From Paraprevotella xylaniphila YIT 11841 (GTDB lineage Bacteria > Bacteroidota > Bacteroidia > Bacteroidales > Bacteroidaceae): DNA of 64,000 nt. The translations under genes were made by a program, and so were the position numbers. Below are positions 38,793 to 49,900 of the stretch, piece by piece. The stretch spans positions 1 to 64,000 of the forward strand of contig NZ_GL883869.1 in the NCBI RefSeq assembly GCF_000205165.1, written 5' to 3'. The notes beneath the pieces were generated by a model. That model made no database searches and was not told the DNA's origin. It worked only from the letters and a program-made list of their open reading frames with translations. The stretch's first letter is position 1; each line of letters begins with the position of its first letter.

Positions 38793-40517
38793 TTATTTTC
38801 CGTCAAACTTCACCGTCGTAGGCAAATACCAGTTCTGCGGATTTTTCAGTTTGGCGCGTATGGCCTCGCGTCCGCTACCCGTAAACTTATCTGCCACTTT
38901 GTCTGCCAAATAAGAAGGATCGTTCCGATAACGGGCAATGCGCATCAGGTCATGGAAACGGTTACCCTCCAATGCCGTCTCCAAGGCATATTCCGCAAGA
39001 AGTTCGTCCTCCACGAATCGCAGGGTATCTTCGGCCGTAGCACATTCTTCGATGACATACGTCGGGTCAAGCTGCAGGTTCTGTTGCCCACAACCACGCC
39101 CGTGCAAACCGTAGTTCCCGGAGAAGAAGCCCACATTTCCCGAATACGTAAGCCCGAAATCTATCCAAGGCTCACCGGTCAATTCGTCTTTCAACAGGTC
39201 ATTGTATATTTCATAAGTATCCTTGTTCAGGCCATATTTCAGCACACCATAGAATGCCAGTTTAGGCTTTCCCAAGCGATTGACGGCCTCGGCATAACGC
39301 AGGTAAACCAAAGCCGTGCGGCACAAGATAACGTAAGCGTTGTCATTGGCTTCCATATAATTATACTTGTCCACATACGGACGTTCCGTCTCACTCCCGT
39401 TCACGGTTTCCATCTCCCGGACGTATGTACCGTATTCTCCACGCAAGTCTCCGCTCACGGGTTTGGTGTTGATGGTATAAGCCTGTCCATTGAACAAATC
39501 AATCAACGTTTGGGAAGGAGCCAGAACATACGAAGAATTGAACATTTTGGATAATCCGGAAGAATTCCCTGCATATTCGTCAGTAAAAGGAATAGCTGTC
39601 AAAATGTCGGAATACGCGAACCCTGAGAACTGTGTCGGCCAATTCATTCCGGCAGGCAACAACGTGGACTCATTGTAGGAATTTGCATAAGAAGATGTCG
39701 TCAAACGGTTCCAATATATCAGGTCATAATATGTTTGCGCCGCTTTCAAGAAATCACGGTTCCACATATAAAGTTCGCCCAACACGAAACGTATAGGCAA
39801 CATCAGTTGGTTGGCCGTATAATTCTCGTATCGCACAGAACCGGCAAAACCAGGATCTGCATTTCCCATCACCCAGCCATTGCTTGTCGGCGTGTCGTCC
39901 GATACCATCCAAGGCAACACGTTTTCCAAATCCTGAATCAACACAGGCAACAAACCATCCAAATCCAATGTCCGCATCTCCACCGGACGACTCACATCCA
40001 AAAAGGCATCGTCAGCATACTTCACCCGTCCATAATCCAAACACAACTGCAAGTAACACCAAGCACGGAGCGTCTTGGCCTGTGCCATATAAGGACGCAA
40101 CACCTTGACAGGATAATTCTTATCCTCCTCCCTACGGGTAATAGTGGTATCCAAGCGGTGGATATAATAATTGCAATTGTTAATCAACGCATAATATTCG
40201 CGTTCTTTCAGGTAAGAGTTTTCCTCATCCACATTGAATTCACAGATGTCATGCAATTCCTGAGAGGAGTTTTCCGTCACATCCATCAGGTCCCCCCGGA
40301 GTTCGCCCATAATCACATAATTGTCCCCGACAGCCTGCAACCCTTGCAACAGGCCGAACAACCCGGCCCGGGCTGCTGTTTCGTCCTCGTAACGCTGCCC
40401 ATCGGTTTTCAACACGGCATCAGAATCCGTTTCAAAAAAGTCGCTGCAAGAAGCACACAACCATCCGGCGCATCCAAAACCTATATATAATAAGGTATAT
40501 CTCAAAATCTTCTTCAT
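38793..40517 (-). CDS. SusD/RagB-family outer-membrane lipoprotein (pair 2)
   Basis: A 574-residue SusD-like glycan-binding lid that sits on its SusC partner. The lipobox cysteine is Cys24 (CASCSDFFETDSD), with the Asp-rich export signal behind it. The N-terminal region with GLLQGLQAVGDNYVIMGELRGD and the TPR-like helices (AQAKTLRAWCYLQLCLDYG) are standard. The C-terminal half ends in ALEGNRFHDLMRIARYRND and NWYLPTTVKFDGK. It begins 5 nt after susC-2. It is one of two SusC/SusD pairs in the locus. Confidence 0.93.
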   Translation of the reverse strand: MKKILRYTLLYIGFGCAGWLCASCSDFFETDSDAVLKTDGQRYEDETAARAGLFGLLQGLQAVGDNYVIMGELRGDLMDVTENSSQELHDICEFNVDEENSYLKEREYYALINNCNYYIHRLDTTITRREEDKNYPVKVLRPYMAQAKTLRAWCYLQLCLDYGRVKYADDAFLDVSRPVEMRTLDLDGLLPVLIQDLENVLPWMVSDDTPTSNGWVMGNADPGFAGSVRYENYTANQLMLPIRFVLGELYMWNRDFLKAAQTYYDLIYWNRLTTSSYANSYNESTLLPAGMNWPTQFSGFAYSDILTAIPFTDEYAGNSSGLSKMFNSSYVLAPSQTLIDLFNGQAYTINTKPVSGDLRGEYGTYVREMETVNGSETERPYVDKYNYMEANDNAYVILCRTALVYLRYAEAVNRLGKPKLAFYGVLKYGLNKDTYEIYNDLLKDELTGEPWIDFGLTYSGNVGFFSGNYGLHGRGCGQQNLQLDPTYVIEECATAEDTLRFVEDELLAEYALETALEGNRFHDLMRIARYRNDPSYLADKVADKFTGSGREAIRAKLKNPQNWYLPTTVKFDGK

Positions 40518-40522
40518 GGTTT

Positions 40523-43500
40523 TTACAAATTAAGTTTCACACCGATTTGATAAGAACGACCGTGGCTCAACAATCCATTGTCGATACCTTGGTACAACAC
40601 ACCGGACTGCATGGACACGTCCGGATCCGGCCCCAGATACTTGGTCAAGGTCAAAAGGTTGGAAGCACCCGCCCAAAACGTTACGCCTTGGATATAAATG
40701 TTGTTGATAGGCCAACGATAAGACAGACGTACATCCTTCAACTTGAAAAAGCTGCCGTCTTCTATCCAACGCGAACTGAAACGACTGTTCCCCATCGGGT
40801 CGCCATACACCGCTTTCGGCATATCCGTCACCTGTCCTTCGTAGCGCCAACGGTTCATGACCGCCTGAGTCTGGTTGAACGTACCGGACATGCTCTCCAA
40901 AGTCTGCCGTTGATAATTGTATATATCACCGCCACATTTGAACGTACAGAGTAGGTCCAAAGCAAAACGCCCCATCGTGAAACGGTTTCCCCACGAACCA
41001 GTGAAATCAGGATTCGGATCACCTATGACCGTTTTGTCCTTATCATCCAATACCCCGTCTGCGTGCAAGTCGGCAAAACGTACATCACCGGCATGAAAAG
41101 TGCTATAGGAGGCATCTTCATTCTGTATCCTCAATCCTGCAACACGCGCCTCGGCTTCCGTAGCATACACCCCGTGAGCCTCATAACCATAGAACACTCC
41201 GGCAGGACGGCCTACAGAAGTCAAGACTTCTCCCCCCAATATCTCCGTAGTGTAATCCCCATCCGGCAAGGCCGTGATTTCATTCCTATAGCGAGCGATG
41301 CCTATTTCCGTATTCCATTTGAACGGTTTGGTATCCAACACTTTGGCAGAAAAGGCTATTTCGATTCCTTTGTTGGAAAGTTCGCCTCCGTTTTGCAGGA
41401 AATCTTCCAAACCGGTTTCCGTATCTGCTTGCTTCCATGTGAGCAAGTCTTTCGTCCGATGTTGGTAATAATCCACGCTGATGCCCAACCGGTCGTTCAG
41501 GAAAGCCAAATCCACACCCACGTTCCATTTGCGTGTCGTCTCCCATTTCAAGGCAGAATTGGCAAGGTTCGCCAACTTCAGACCCACGGCTGAACCCAGA
41601 TAATTCACTCCGGAAAGATAAGAATAGCCATACATACCGTCGATGTTGTCGTTCCCTGTGATACCGAAACTGGCTCTTAGGTTCAAACGGTCGACAAAAG
41701 CCAATGGACGCATAAAACGTTCATTAGTGACTAACCATGAGCCACCTACACTCGGGAACGTCCCCCACGTGCCTCCGCACATCCGGAAACTTCCGGGGGC
41801 ATCCTTTCCGAAACGGGAAGAAGCATCCATGGAAACTGCCGCCCACAAAGTATAACGTTCCTGATAGGTATATTTTCCTTGTGCATACAAAGCCACGGAA
41901 CTCCAATCGGTGTTCAAGCCGTCCACCGTACGGTAAGACAAAGAATTATTCATGTTCGATACCTTGTCGTTTCCCGTATTATGACCGTCCTCATATACAC
42001 TCTTGAAAGAGGAATTCATAATGCGGTATCCCACAAAGGCATCCACAAAATGGTCATTGTGAATCAACTTATGATAAGACACTTTGGCCTCACCGAACAA
42101 GTTGTTCTGTGTTACCGTCTGGTCCTTCACCGTATTCTCCCACACTTGATTGCCAACGACTTGCGGGGACACGCCTACCATCGGGGAAAAATAATGGCTT
42201 TTAGAGTTATTGAAGCTATAACTAAAACGCCCCTCAACTGACCAGTTGTCCGTTATGTCCCATTTCGGTGCCAAACTCACCCCGAAACGGTATTGTTTGT
42301 TCGTATTCTCGGCATTGGCCAACAAAGCCAACGGATTGGACACACCCAAATCATCCACGTCATTCAGCGTGTTCGTCAACTGAGTACCATCGTCAGTATA
42401 GCTGTATCCCACCAAAAAAGGAGCCTTAACCAGTGCCAAATAACGCGGCGAGGTGGTCTTGTTCACCCCGTCATCCTGAAGCGTATAATTCAGATTCGTA
42501 AAATACACATCCGTAGCCAAAGTCAAGGTCTTGGTCAGGAACACATCGGAATTGATACGGGCGTTCAAACGGGAAAAGTCCGTTTCTTCCACTACGCCTT
42601 TCTGTCCGTCATAGCTCAACGAAATGGAATACTTGGCAATATCGTCCCCGCCCTGCACATTAATGCCGTAATGCTGCATATTGCCGTTACGGGTCACATT
42701 ATCCGTCCAATCATTATGCTGGTGGTAAGTGGAATAGTCCGCTGCTGCCGGATTCATTCCTAAATATCCATCGAACAACGTAGCCCACTTGCCAGACTGC
42801 CCGCTGCCTTTCAGCATCTCACTCAAATAGGTACGATAGGCATCGCTCCCCATCACCCTCATGGCTTTAGGAGCCTGTTGGAAACCGAAAGACAAGTCGG
42901 CTGCGATACGGGTCGTAATGCTGCGCCCACGCTTCGTCGACACAAGGATAACCCCATTAGCTCCTTTACTGCCGTATAAAGAAGTCGCGTCCTTGATAAC
43001 CTGTACGGACTCTATGTCGTTCACGTCAATAAAAGCCAACGGATTCTCATAAAAGCCGTCATGAACGGTCTCCACCAACGTAGAAGTATCCCATATCGTA
43101 CCATCCACAACGATCAAAGGCTGTGCGTTCACATTTAATGAATTGTATCCCCGTATGAACATGTTGGAACCTTCACCGCCCACAGCACTCCGGGTGGCCG
43201 TACGCACATCGCTTCCCCATCGTTCCCCCAACACATCATCTAATGAAACGGCTTGCGTATTGGTAAAGGCATCCTCCCCTTTCAACGTCAGGAACGCATC
43301 ACTGTACACAGAAACCTCCTTCACCGAATCGCCCTGCAAAGGCACGATACGCTGCAAGTATCCTTCCGAAGAAAGCGTCAATTGTACCATATAAGACGGT
43401 ACACGCACTCTATACCTACCATTTTCGTCCGTCAAAGAAGACCACGCTCCAGCTGCCACCCTGACTCCTTGCACAGGATATCCGGTCTGTGCGTCTGTCA

Positions 43501-43618
43501 CCTTTCCACTCACATACATTTCTCGCACCTCTTTTCCCCGTCCGAAAAGTTCTCCGGCCTGTGCGGAAACAAATCCCAAAGCCATGGTCATCATGGCATA
43601 TTTTAATATGTCCGTCAT
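40523..43618 (-). CDS. SusC/RagA-family TonB-dependent transporter (pair 2)
   Basis: A 1,031-residue outer-membrane receptor. After the signal peptide comes a carboxypeptidase-regulatory-like domain (VSGKVTDAQTGYPVQGVRV), then the TonB plug with SNMFIRGYNSLNVNAQPLIVV and DATSLYGSKGANGVILVSTKRG, and a 22-strand barrel ending in GRSYQIGVKLNL. It imports oligosaccharides in partnership with the SusD protein downstream. A short N-terminal extension (LFGRGKEVREMYV) precedes the regulatory domain. It is more divergent than SusC-1 and lies 4 nt after the fourth FAS1 lipoprotein gene. Confidence 0.94.
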   Translation of the reverse strand: MTDILKYAMMTMALGFVSAQAGELFGRGKEVREMYVSGKVTDAQTGYPVQGVRVAAGAWSSLTDENGRYRVRVPSYMVQLTLSSEGYLQRIVPLQGDSVKEVSVYSDAFLTLKGEDAFTNTQAVSLDDVLGERWGSDVRTATRSAVGGEGSNMFIRGYNSLNVNAQPLIVVDGTIWDTSTLVETVHDGFYENPLAFIDVNDIESVQVIKDATSLYGSKGANGVILVSTKRGRSITTRIAADLSFGFQQAPKAMRVMGSDAYRTYLSEMLKGSGQSGKWATLFDGYLGMNPAAADYSTYHQHNDWTDNVTRNGNMQHYGINVQGGDDIAKYSISLSYDGQKGVVEETDFSRLNARINSDVFLTKTLTLATDVYFTNLNYTLQDDGVNKTTSPRYLALVKAPFLVGYSYTDDGTQLTNTLNDVDDLGVSNPLALLANAENTNKQYRFGVSLAPKWDITDNWSVEGRFSYSFNNSKSHYFSPMVGVSPQVVGNQVWENTVKDQTVTQNNLFGEAKVSYHKLIHNDHFVDAFVGYRIMNSSFKSVYEDGHNTGNDKVSNMNNSLSYRTVDGLNTDWSSVALYAQGKYTYQERYTLWAAVSMDASSRFGKDAPGSFRMCGGTWGTFPSVGGSWLVTNERFMRPLAFVDRLNLRASFGITGNDNIDGMYGYSYLSGVNYLGSAVGLKLANLANSALKWETTRKWNVGVDLAFLNDRLGISVDYYQHRTKDLLTWKQADTETGLEDFLQNGGELSNKGIEIAFSAKVLDTKPFKWNTEIGIARYRNEITALPDGDYTTEILGGEVLTSVGRPAGVFYGYEAHGVYATEAEARVAGLRIQNEDASYSTFHAGDVRFADLHADGVLDDKDKTVIGDPNPDFTGSWGNRFTMGRFALDLLCTFKCGGDIYNYQRQTLESMSGTFNQTQAVMNRWRYEGQVTDMPKAVYGDPMGNSRFSSRWIEDGSFFKLKDVRLSYRWPINNIYIQGVTFWAGASNLLTLTKYLGPDPDVSMQSGVLYQGIDNGLLSHGRSYQIGVKLNL

Positions 43619-43622
43619 CGCA

Positions 43623-45254
43623 TTATTCTATTACAGGTTCAAAAATTAGGCAATCTATCCGCATGGTACGGGTATATTTCGTCGTCTCATTCCGGGCCAC
43701 ATTCGCCTGCACACGCAGTTTCACGCAATCATTATCCTGCGTTTCAGGACCGGAAAAGGGGGATTCCGAATAGTTGGCATAAGGCAACTTGATTTGGGTG
43801 ACGAACATCTTCGTCATGGTACTGCCATTCGTCGGAGTCTCACCCACGATTACCTCATCCTCATACATCCTACCATCCTCATGCACATAATTCAAATAAA
43901 AATTCACTTTCGTACTGTCAGCTTCCACGCCCTCCATATAGGCACAAGCCGGAGCAAACACACAATACACGTTGTACCGGGCTGCCAATGTATTAGGCAC
44001 GGTAAACTGTACAATAGGCTGTTGGCGAGGATTCTCACTGGTAGCCGTCACCTCAATAAAACGTTGTTCTGATACAGAATCCCGAAACAGAGTAGCGGAC
44101 GAGCTGCGCGAACTGATAACCGCATAATTGGACTCTCGTCCCGAAGTATTCTCGGCCTCGACCACGATGGTCTTCAACCAAGACTCCTCCGGCTTATGGA
44201 GCAAGTCATCGGTTTTCCAAATCCGGCCGTTGCTGACAGGTTCTTCAACGGCCCCGGCTAACAGGTAAGAAGGATGATGGAATACATTGCCCGAAGTGGA
44301 AGCCAAAGAATCACCGGGAACAGAGGAAAAATCAACGTCCTTGCGGAATACCAAATCCATACAAATGGCTTGCTTCATCCAAGCTTCCGACAAGGAGTCC
44401 GACAAGGCCGTACTTACGGCATACTCCCTGTCTGGAATAATCAAGGATTTCACGGTGTCTTTCAACGTCTCGCCGAAAGTACGGAAATACTCTGCCATAC
44501 GCCCCCGGCTTTTTTTCCATCCCTCATCAGAGGGAACAATCATCGTGTACACACTGTCTTCCGAATGCAAATGACCATACCGCCGCAACCAATCATTATT
44601 GAAATCGAAAATCGAATCGTACACGATTTGTCCCAAAGCGTTCTTGCCGATAGCCGTACTCTTTTCCTCATTGAACGTGTATTCGTCAAAAGAAGTCAGG
44701 AATGCCGCAAGCGAATCCGTCCCATTTCCTTCCTGGCAGATATTCTCATACAGATTATAATAGAACGGGGCTATCCGCGACAAACCGTGAACCAGTCCGT
44801 TTCCGGCCGGGATTTCTTCTGCCTTTACCGGAACTCCGGCAAAAGTATAGTTACCGTTTTCACGGGCATAGTCCTGCGATTTCCCGTTCAGCATTTTCAC
44901 CCTCACGGAAGAAGTATCGGCCAAGTCTACCCCTCCATAAAGGTAACGGGAAATATGGTTCTCCAAGAATTGAGACTTCGTTTCCGCATTCACCGTGTAA
45001 CCGGCCATAGCCTCATTGTCCGGAACCCATACCGTAAAGGTCTGGTCCGTGGCCAATACGGAATCCAGTCCCGCACGTTTCACCACACTGCAAAACTCAG
45101 AGTACTCCGGCATGCTCTCCAACACTTGCATCAGGTTACGGGTCTCCACGGTCCCGTCCAAACCGTAATGCTCGTCCCACAGGTTATCCTGGCAACCGGC
45201 CATAACGGCCAATGCCCCGGCGGCTAACGATATTTTTATCATAATCTTCTTCAT
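43623..45254 (-). CDS. FAS1 (fasciclin)-domain lipoprotein with C-terminal CBM-like module
   Basis: About 543 residues. Start at the ATG at 45254, which has AAGGA six nt before it; an ATG four codons earlier (45266) is also possible. The lipobox cysteine is in VMAGCQDNLWDE. The first FAS1 domain shows FTVWVPDNEAMAGY and NGLVHGLSRIAPFYYNLYE; a second shows YTMIVPSDEGWKKS. The last 200 residues look like a beta-sandwich binding module (IVVEAENTSGRESNYAVISS, then YNVYCVFAPACAYMEG). It sits between SusD-1 and SusC-2, where a SusE-type surface glycan-binding protein would be expected. Confidence 0.8.
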   Translation of the reverse strand: MKKIMIKISLAAGALAVMAGCQDNLWDEHYGLDGTVETRNLMQVLESMPEYSEFCSVVKRAGLDSVLATDQTFTVWVPDNEAMAGYTVNAETKSQFLENHISRYLYGGVDLADTSSVRVKMLNGKSQDYARENGNYTFAGVPVKAEEIPAGNGLVHGLSRIAPFYYNLYENICQEGNGTDSLAAFLTSFDEYTFNEEKSTAIGKNALGQIVYDSIFDFNNDWLRRYGHLHSEDSVYTMIVPSDEGWKKSRGRMAEYFRTFGETLKDTVKSLIIPDREYAVSTALSDSLSEAWMKQAICMDLVFRKDVDFSSVPGDSLASTSGNVFHHPSYLLAGAVEEPVSNGRIWKTDDLLHKPEESWLKTIVVEAENTSGRESNYAVISSRSSSATLFRDSVSEQRFIEVTATSENPRQQPIVQFTVPNTLAARYNVYCVFAPACAYMEGVEADSTKVNFYLNYVHEDGRMYEDEVIVGETPTNGSTMTKMFVTQIKLPYANYSESPFSGPETQDNDCVKLRVQANVARNETTKYTRTMRIDCLIFEPVIE

Positions 45255-45272
45255 GATGTCCTTCATTTGGAA

Positions 45273-46889
45273 TTACTGTTCTTTTGTTGCATAATATGAA
45301 TTCTGGTGTAATTGGGTATTGGCGTTCATCTCCGTCAACGATATGGGAAGATACCAAGCCAACGGATTGGACAGGCGAGCCTTGTAAGTAGAAATCTCAC
45401 GGGCATACGCCTCCTCTAACAAAGCATACGAATTTGAAGTTGACCCTTCCCGGCGCACCTTGCGCAACAGGTCGTACCATCTCTTACCCTCGAAGCAAAG
45501 CTCGCGACGACGTTCTTGCAGAACCATCGCACGCACGTCATCCATCGTAGGATAATCTGCATACTCCAATGAATCCATTTCCATCGTGGCACGCTTGTAA
45601 GTGACGTTACACAACGAGATAACCGTCTTCCGTTCGTCATCCGTCACAGCCATTTCGGCCAAAGCTTCCGCTTTCATCAAATAAATGTCGGAAAGACGGT
45701 AGAATATCCAATTAGCCGTACTGGTAGAACTTCGGTAAACATATTCTCCCGAAGAATGGGGCACCAAAGCCGATGCCGGCGACTGCCCTTCATACTTGAA
45801 CACTTTGAAACTCGTAGGAGGAACAACAGCACCGTCCGACCCGACATCCACAGTAGCTGCCACAAAGTCACGGGCACGGTAATCATATTGCACGTCCTGA
45901 TAAGCATTGAACATTTGCGCTGTCGGTTCGAAATGCGCACTCTTACCCTTGCTGCTGTTACCATACAGATTGGCCGTAGCACCATTCATCTTCCCTTCGC
46001 TGTCGAAATTCAATTCGAAAATGCTCTCGGTGGAATTTCCTGTATAAAAGACCGAATTATATATACGGTTTCCCTCCACCATCATCATCTCCGTCTCATA
46101 TAAAGCTTCATTGCGCAACACGCGGTCACAAGCATCCACACAAGCTTGATAGTCGGCACGTGCATCGGCATTGCCTACATCGGAAGCTTTCCACAAATAC
46201 ACATCGGCCAGAAGCGCACGCACGCCATTTTTTGTAATGCGTCCACGAGTGTACTGTTCCGTGGGCCACTCCTCTGGAGCATAACTTTCCGCCAGTTTCA
46301 AATCCTCTATCATGGCCGGTACGATAACACCGTCAGCCGAACTCTGTGCCACTTGGTAATCCTGCTGTTCACTTTCGCTGGGTTCCGTCACGTAAGGCAC
46401 ATCACCGAAACTACGTATCAAATAGAAATAACAGAGCGCACGCAAGGTATATGCTTCTGCCAGATAATTGTGCAAACGTTCTTCGGTAAAGTTGGCATCA
46501 CGATCACGTACGGCAGGAGCCGACTTAATGACCTTGTTACAGATATTGATGACTTTATAAAAATCGCCCCAAGTCACCAATGCGTTAGAGGACAGCAGAT
46601 TGGCATCTTTCAGATACTGTTCGTCCGTAGAAGCCGATGTCGAATAATCCATATTGTCCGAACGCGCCTCCCCCCAATAGATTATCCGGCTAATCACATT
46701 GTCTTCCAACATAAAACGGTAGCAAGAGGCCACCACGCTCTGCACATCCTCTCCCGTCTCCCAATATTCATCGTCCACGATGTCATCTTCCGGATAAAGT
46801 GTCAGGAAATCGTTGCATGCAGTAAAAGCCCACAGGCATGAGGCTGCCAACAAGATATTTTTCAGATAGTATTTCATTGTTTTCATCAT
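45273..46889 (-). CDS. SusD/RagB-family outer-membrane lipoprotein (pair 1)
   Basis: A 538-residue SusD homologue. The lipobox cysteine lies in AFTACNDFLTLYPEDD; helical repeats (AEAYTLRALCYFYLIRSFGDVPYV) and the C-terminal SusD domain (ERRRELCFEGKRWYDLLRKVR) follow. Start may be the first ATG (46889) or the ATG at 46877 (MKYYLKNILL); both give a signal peptide. It lies 13 nt after susC-1. It is the typical SusD sequence, unlike the more divergent SusD-2. Confidence 0.95.
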   Translation of the reverse strand: MMKTMKYYLKNILLAASCLWAFTACNDFLTLYPEDDIVDDEYWETGEDVQSVVASCYRFMLEDNVISRIIYWGEARSDNMDYSTSASTDEQYLKDANLLSSNALVTWGDFYKVINICNKVIKSAPAVRDRDANFTEERLHNYLAEAYTLRALCYFYLIRSFGDVPYVTEPSESEQQDYQVAQSSADGVIVPAMIEDLKLAESYAPEEWPTEQYTRGRITKNGVRALLADVYLWKASDVGNADARADYQACVDACDRVLRNEALYETEMMMVEGNRIYNSVFYTGNSTESIFELNFDSEGKMNGATANLYGNSSKGKSAHFEPTAQMFNAYQDVQYDYRARDFVAATVDVGSDGAVVPPTSFKVFKYEGQSPASALVPHSSGEYVYRSSTSTANWIFYRLSDIYLMKAEALAEMAVTDDERKTVISLCNVTYKRATMEMDSLEYADYPTMDDVRAMVLQERRRELCFEGKRWYDLLRKVRREGSTSNSYALLEEAYAREISTYKARLSNPLAWYLPISLTEMNANTQLHQNSYYATKEQ

Positions 46890-46902
46890 TTCCGTTTTTT
46901 AA

Positions 46903-49900
46903 TTAAAATGTGGCTGAAAGTCCGAAAGTCCATTCCTTGGCACGTGGAGTCATGGAGTTGTCCACAGCTATGCCATAATAGTCTTTGGCCGTATCCGTAC
47001 AAATAGAAATCTCTGGATCTACACCGGAATATTTGGTAAAACACCAAAGGTTGTTCACCGTGAGATAAGCACTCAGGTTCGTCATTCCGATACGCTTTAC
47101 CCAATTAGAGGGAAAACGGTAACGGAAAGTGATATATTTCACACGAAGGAACGATCCGTCTTCCACATAACGGTCGGAAGCCAACCAATTGTACCCTTGG
47201 TTATATACGGCACGAGGCATGTCGGTCACATCACCTTCCTTACGCCAACGCCAATTCACCGTCGTACACTGATTGTAGGCATTATACATGTTCTCGGCGT
47301 TCATACGGGCCATATTCACAATCTTGTTGCCCCAACGGTAATTGCAGAACAGATTCACGGAGAAACGGTCATAACGCAAAGTGAACCCGAAACCACCCTG
47401 CATTTTGGGGTTACAGTTTCCTAAATAAACCACATCATACTGGTCGATACTACCGTCGTGGTTAATGTCCTCGTAAATGGCATCCCCACCTTGGAACTGG
47501 TACTTGGTCGTGCTGTGGTAATAGTACATCGGTTTCACCGTTCCGTCGAAGTTCGTCATCGGCACACCGTTCTCATCCCGGGCCACCGGACAGGTTTTTC
47601 CCTCGGCAACAGCCTGGTCATAACGGTCATAACTGTAAGAATACACACCTTTGTAGCGGAAGCCGTAAATAGAACCGAAAGAATTTCCCTCCTGCAAACG
47701 GGTATAATAAGCACCGTTCCCAAAGGCCGAATGATTGTTGAAGTTGTTCAATACACTCGGATCAAGGCTTCGGATCATGTTCTTGTTAGAAGCAAAGTTC
47801 GTATTGATATCCAACGAGAACTTGCCTTTTTCCACCACCTTGTTGAAATTGACTGTAAGTTCCCAACCGTCATTGTCCATCCGTCCTACGTTCTTGTAGG
47901 TCAAAGTAGCAAAACCAGAAGAAGACGGTATATCGATATCCTTAAACAACAAGTCGTCCGTACGCTTCTTGTACCAATCATACACGACAGATACCTTCCC
48001 GTTCCAAAGTTCCATATCGAATCCCAAGTTCAACGAGGTCACCTTTTCCCATTTCAAGCCGTCGAGCCGGATACGGGTAGGATACACCGCGCTCAAATCC
48101 ATATATCCCGTGGAATTCGTTGTCAACAAGCTGTATTGCAGGTAGTTTTTCCCGGGTTGTCGTCCGGCAATACCCCAACTCGGACGGAAAGCCAACAATG
48201 TCAGAACCTTTCCAGTGTACTTGTTCAACCAAGGTTCATCCGAAATAATCCATTTTCCACCCACGCCGGGGAAGAAGCCGTAACGGTTGGAGGGGCCGAA
48301 TTGCGTGGATCCGTCCACACGTAAATTGGCATCAAAGATGTAACGTCCCTTGAAGCTGTAGTGCACGCGTCCCATCCACCCCAAGGTCTTATCATTACTG
48401 TTACCGTTCTCCGTTCCTGAAATATAACCTGTAGCCGTGGCATCCGTAATATCCGAACTCGGCAATCCTTGTTTTTTCACATATTGGGAATGGCTGGTCG
48501 TAGTAGTCAATTGCATCAGAGCCTGTGCCTGCAAGTTATGGTCGTCATTCAGGAAATGGCTCTGATAAGTGATACCATGCTCCGTTGCCACAGTCAGTTT
48601 ACCGGAAGTCTTGGTTTCTGCCACATTGGCCGAACCGTAATTGTCCGCAGCGTTGTACACGCATTCGGCCGGCAAGAACTTTTCCTCCCTTTCGTTGTTC
48701 AAATCGATGGCCACCCATCCCAAATAACGCAGATAATGCTTTGCCGGATCGAAAAAGTCATACTGCAAGGACATCTTCGGCATCAGACGATAACCTTTCA
48801 GGTCATTTTTGGCCAACTTGCCCAAAGCCACAGGATTCTTCAAGTCACGCTGTTCCTTGTTGAAGTCCGTATTGATGTCCATGTTAAGGTAACGCCCGGT
48901 ACTGTTTCCGTCTGCATCTTCCTCGTAAACGGCCATGTTCGGCATCTTCTTGTAAGCTATATCTAACAATTTATCATAATTACGGTCGTTATCCGAATAG
49001 GTAAACTGGAACTCTGAGGTAAACAACATACGGTCGGACACATAATAATCCAACTGCGAACGGGTAGAGAAACGTTTGTAACGTTCACCCATGACCGTAC
49101 CTTTCTCGTCATAATATCCTCCCGAAATACGGAAAGCAGCCCTTTCGCCTCCTCCCGATACGGTCAGGTAGTGGTCATTCGTCCAACCGTGACGCGTCAC
49201 CTCGTCCACCCAGTCTGTATTATTATTGTAATTCTGGTTATCGGGTTCATAACGCAACTCGTCATAGTCATACTGTTCATAAGTCTCGTCGCGCCCACTC
49301 AGCGTACGGTTGAAATATGCCTGCTTCATCATCATGGTATAGTCACCGCCCGACAGGAGCTTCATTCCCTTGGGCTGTGTGGCACCGGATAATTTATAGG
49401 TATAAGAAACCCGTGTCTTGCCGCGTGTACCCCGCTTGGTCTTGATAAGCAGCACACCGTTGGCTCCTTTGGATCCCCACATGGCCGTAGAAGCCGCATC
49501 CTTAAGTACCGTGATTTCTTCGATATCCTCCGTGTTCACGCTCAACAAGTCCGCATATTCTTCTTCATTGGCCGTGCCGAAGTCGAAGCTCTCATCTATT
49601 TCACCACTGTAAGGAACACCATTGACTACCACCAAAGGCTGCGAATTACCGGTTATGGAAGTTGTTCCACGGATACGCATTTGGCTGCCCGAACCGGGAC
49701 TTCCTCCCATGACAATGTCCAGACCGGCCACACGTCCCTGCAAGGCATCGTCCGCCGAAGCCACCGATACGCCTTCCATGGCATCCATCTTGAACGTCGT
49801 CATGGCCATGCTCACCTCCCGTTGGGGGATATTGAACGCCCCGTCCGGACCTTTTTTATGAGCCTTGACCACCACTTCGCTCACTTTCATCGTATTGTCC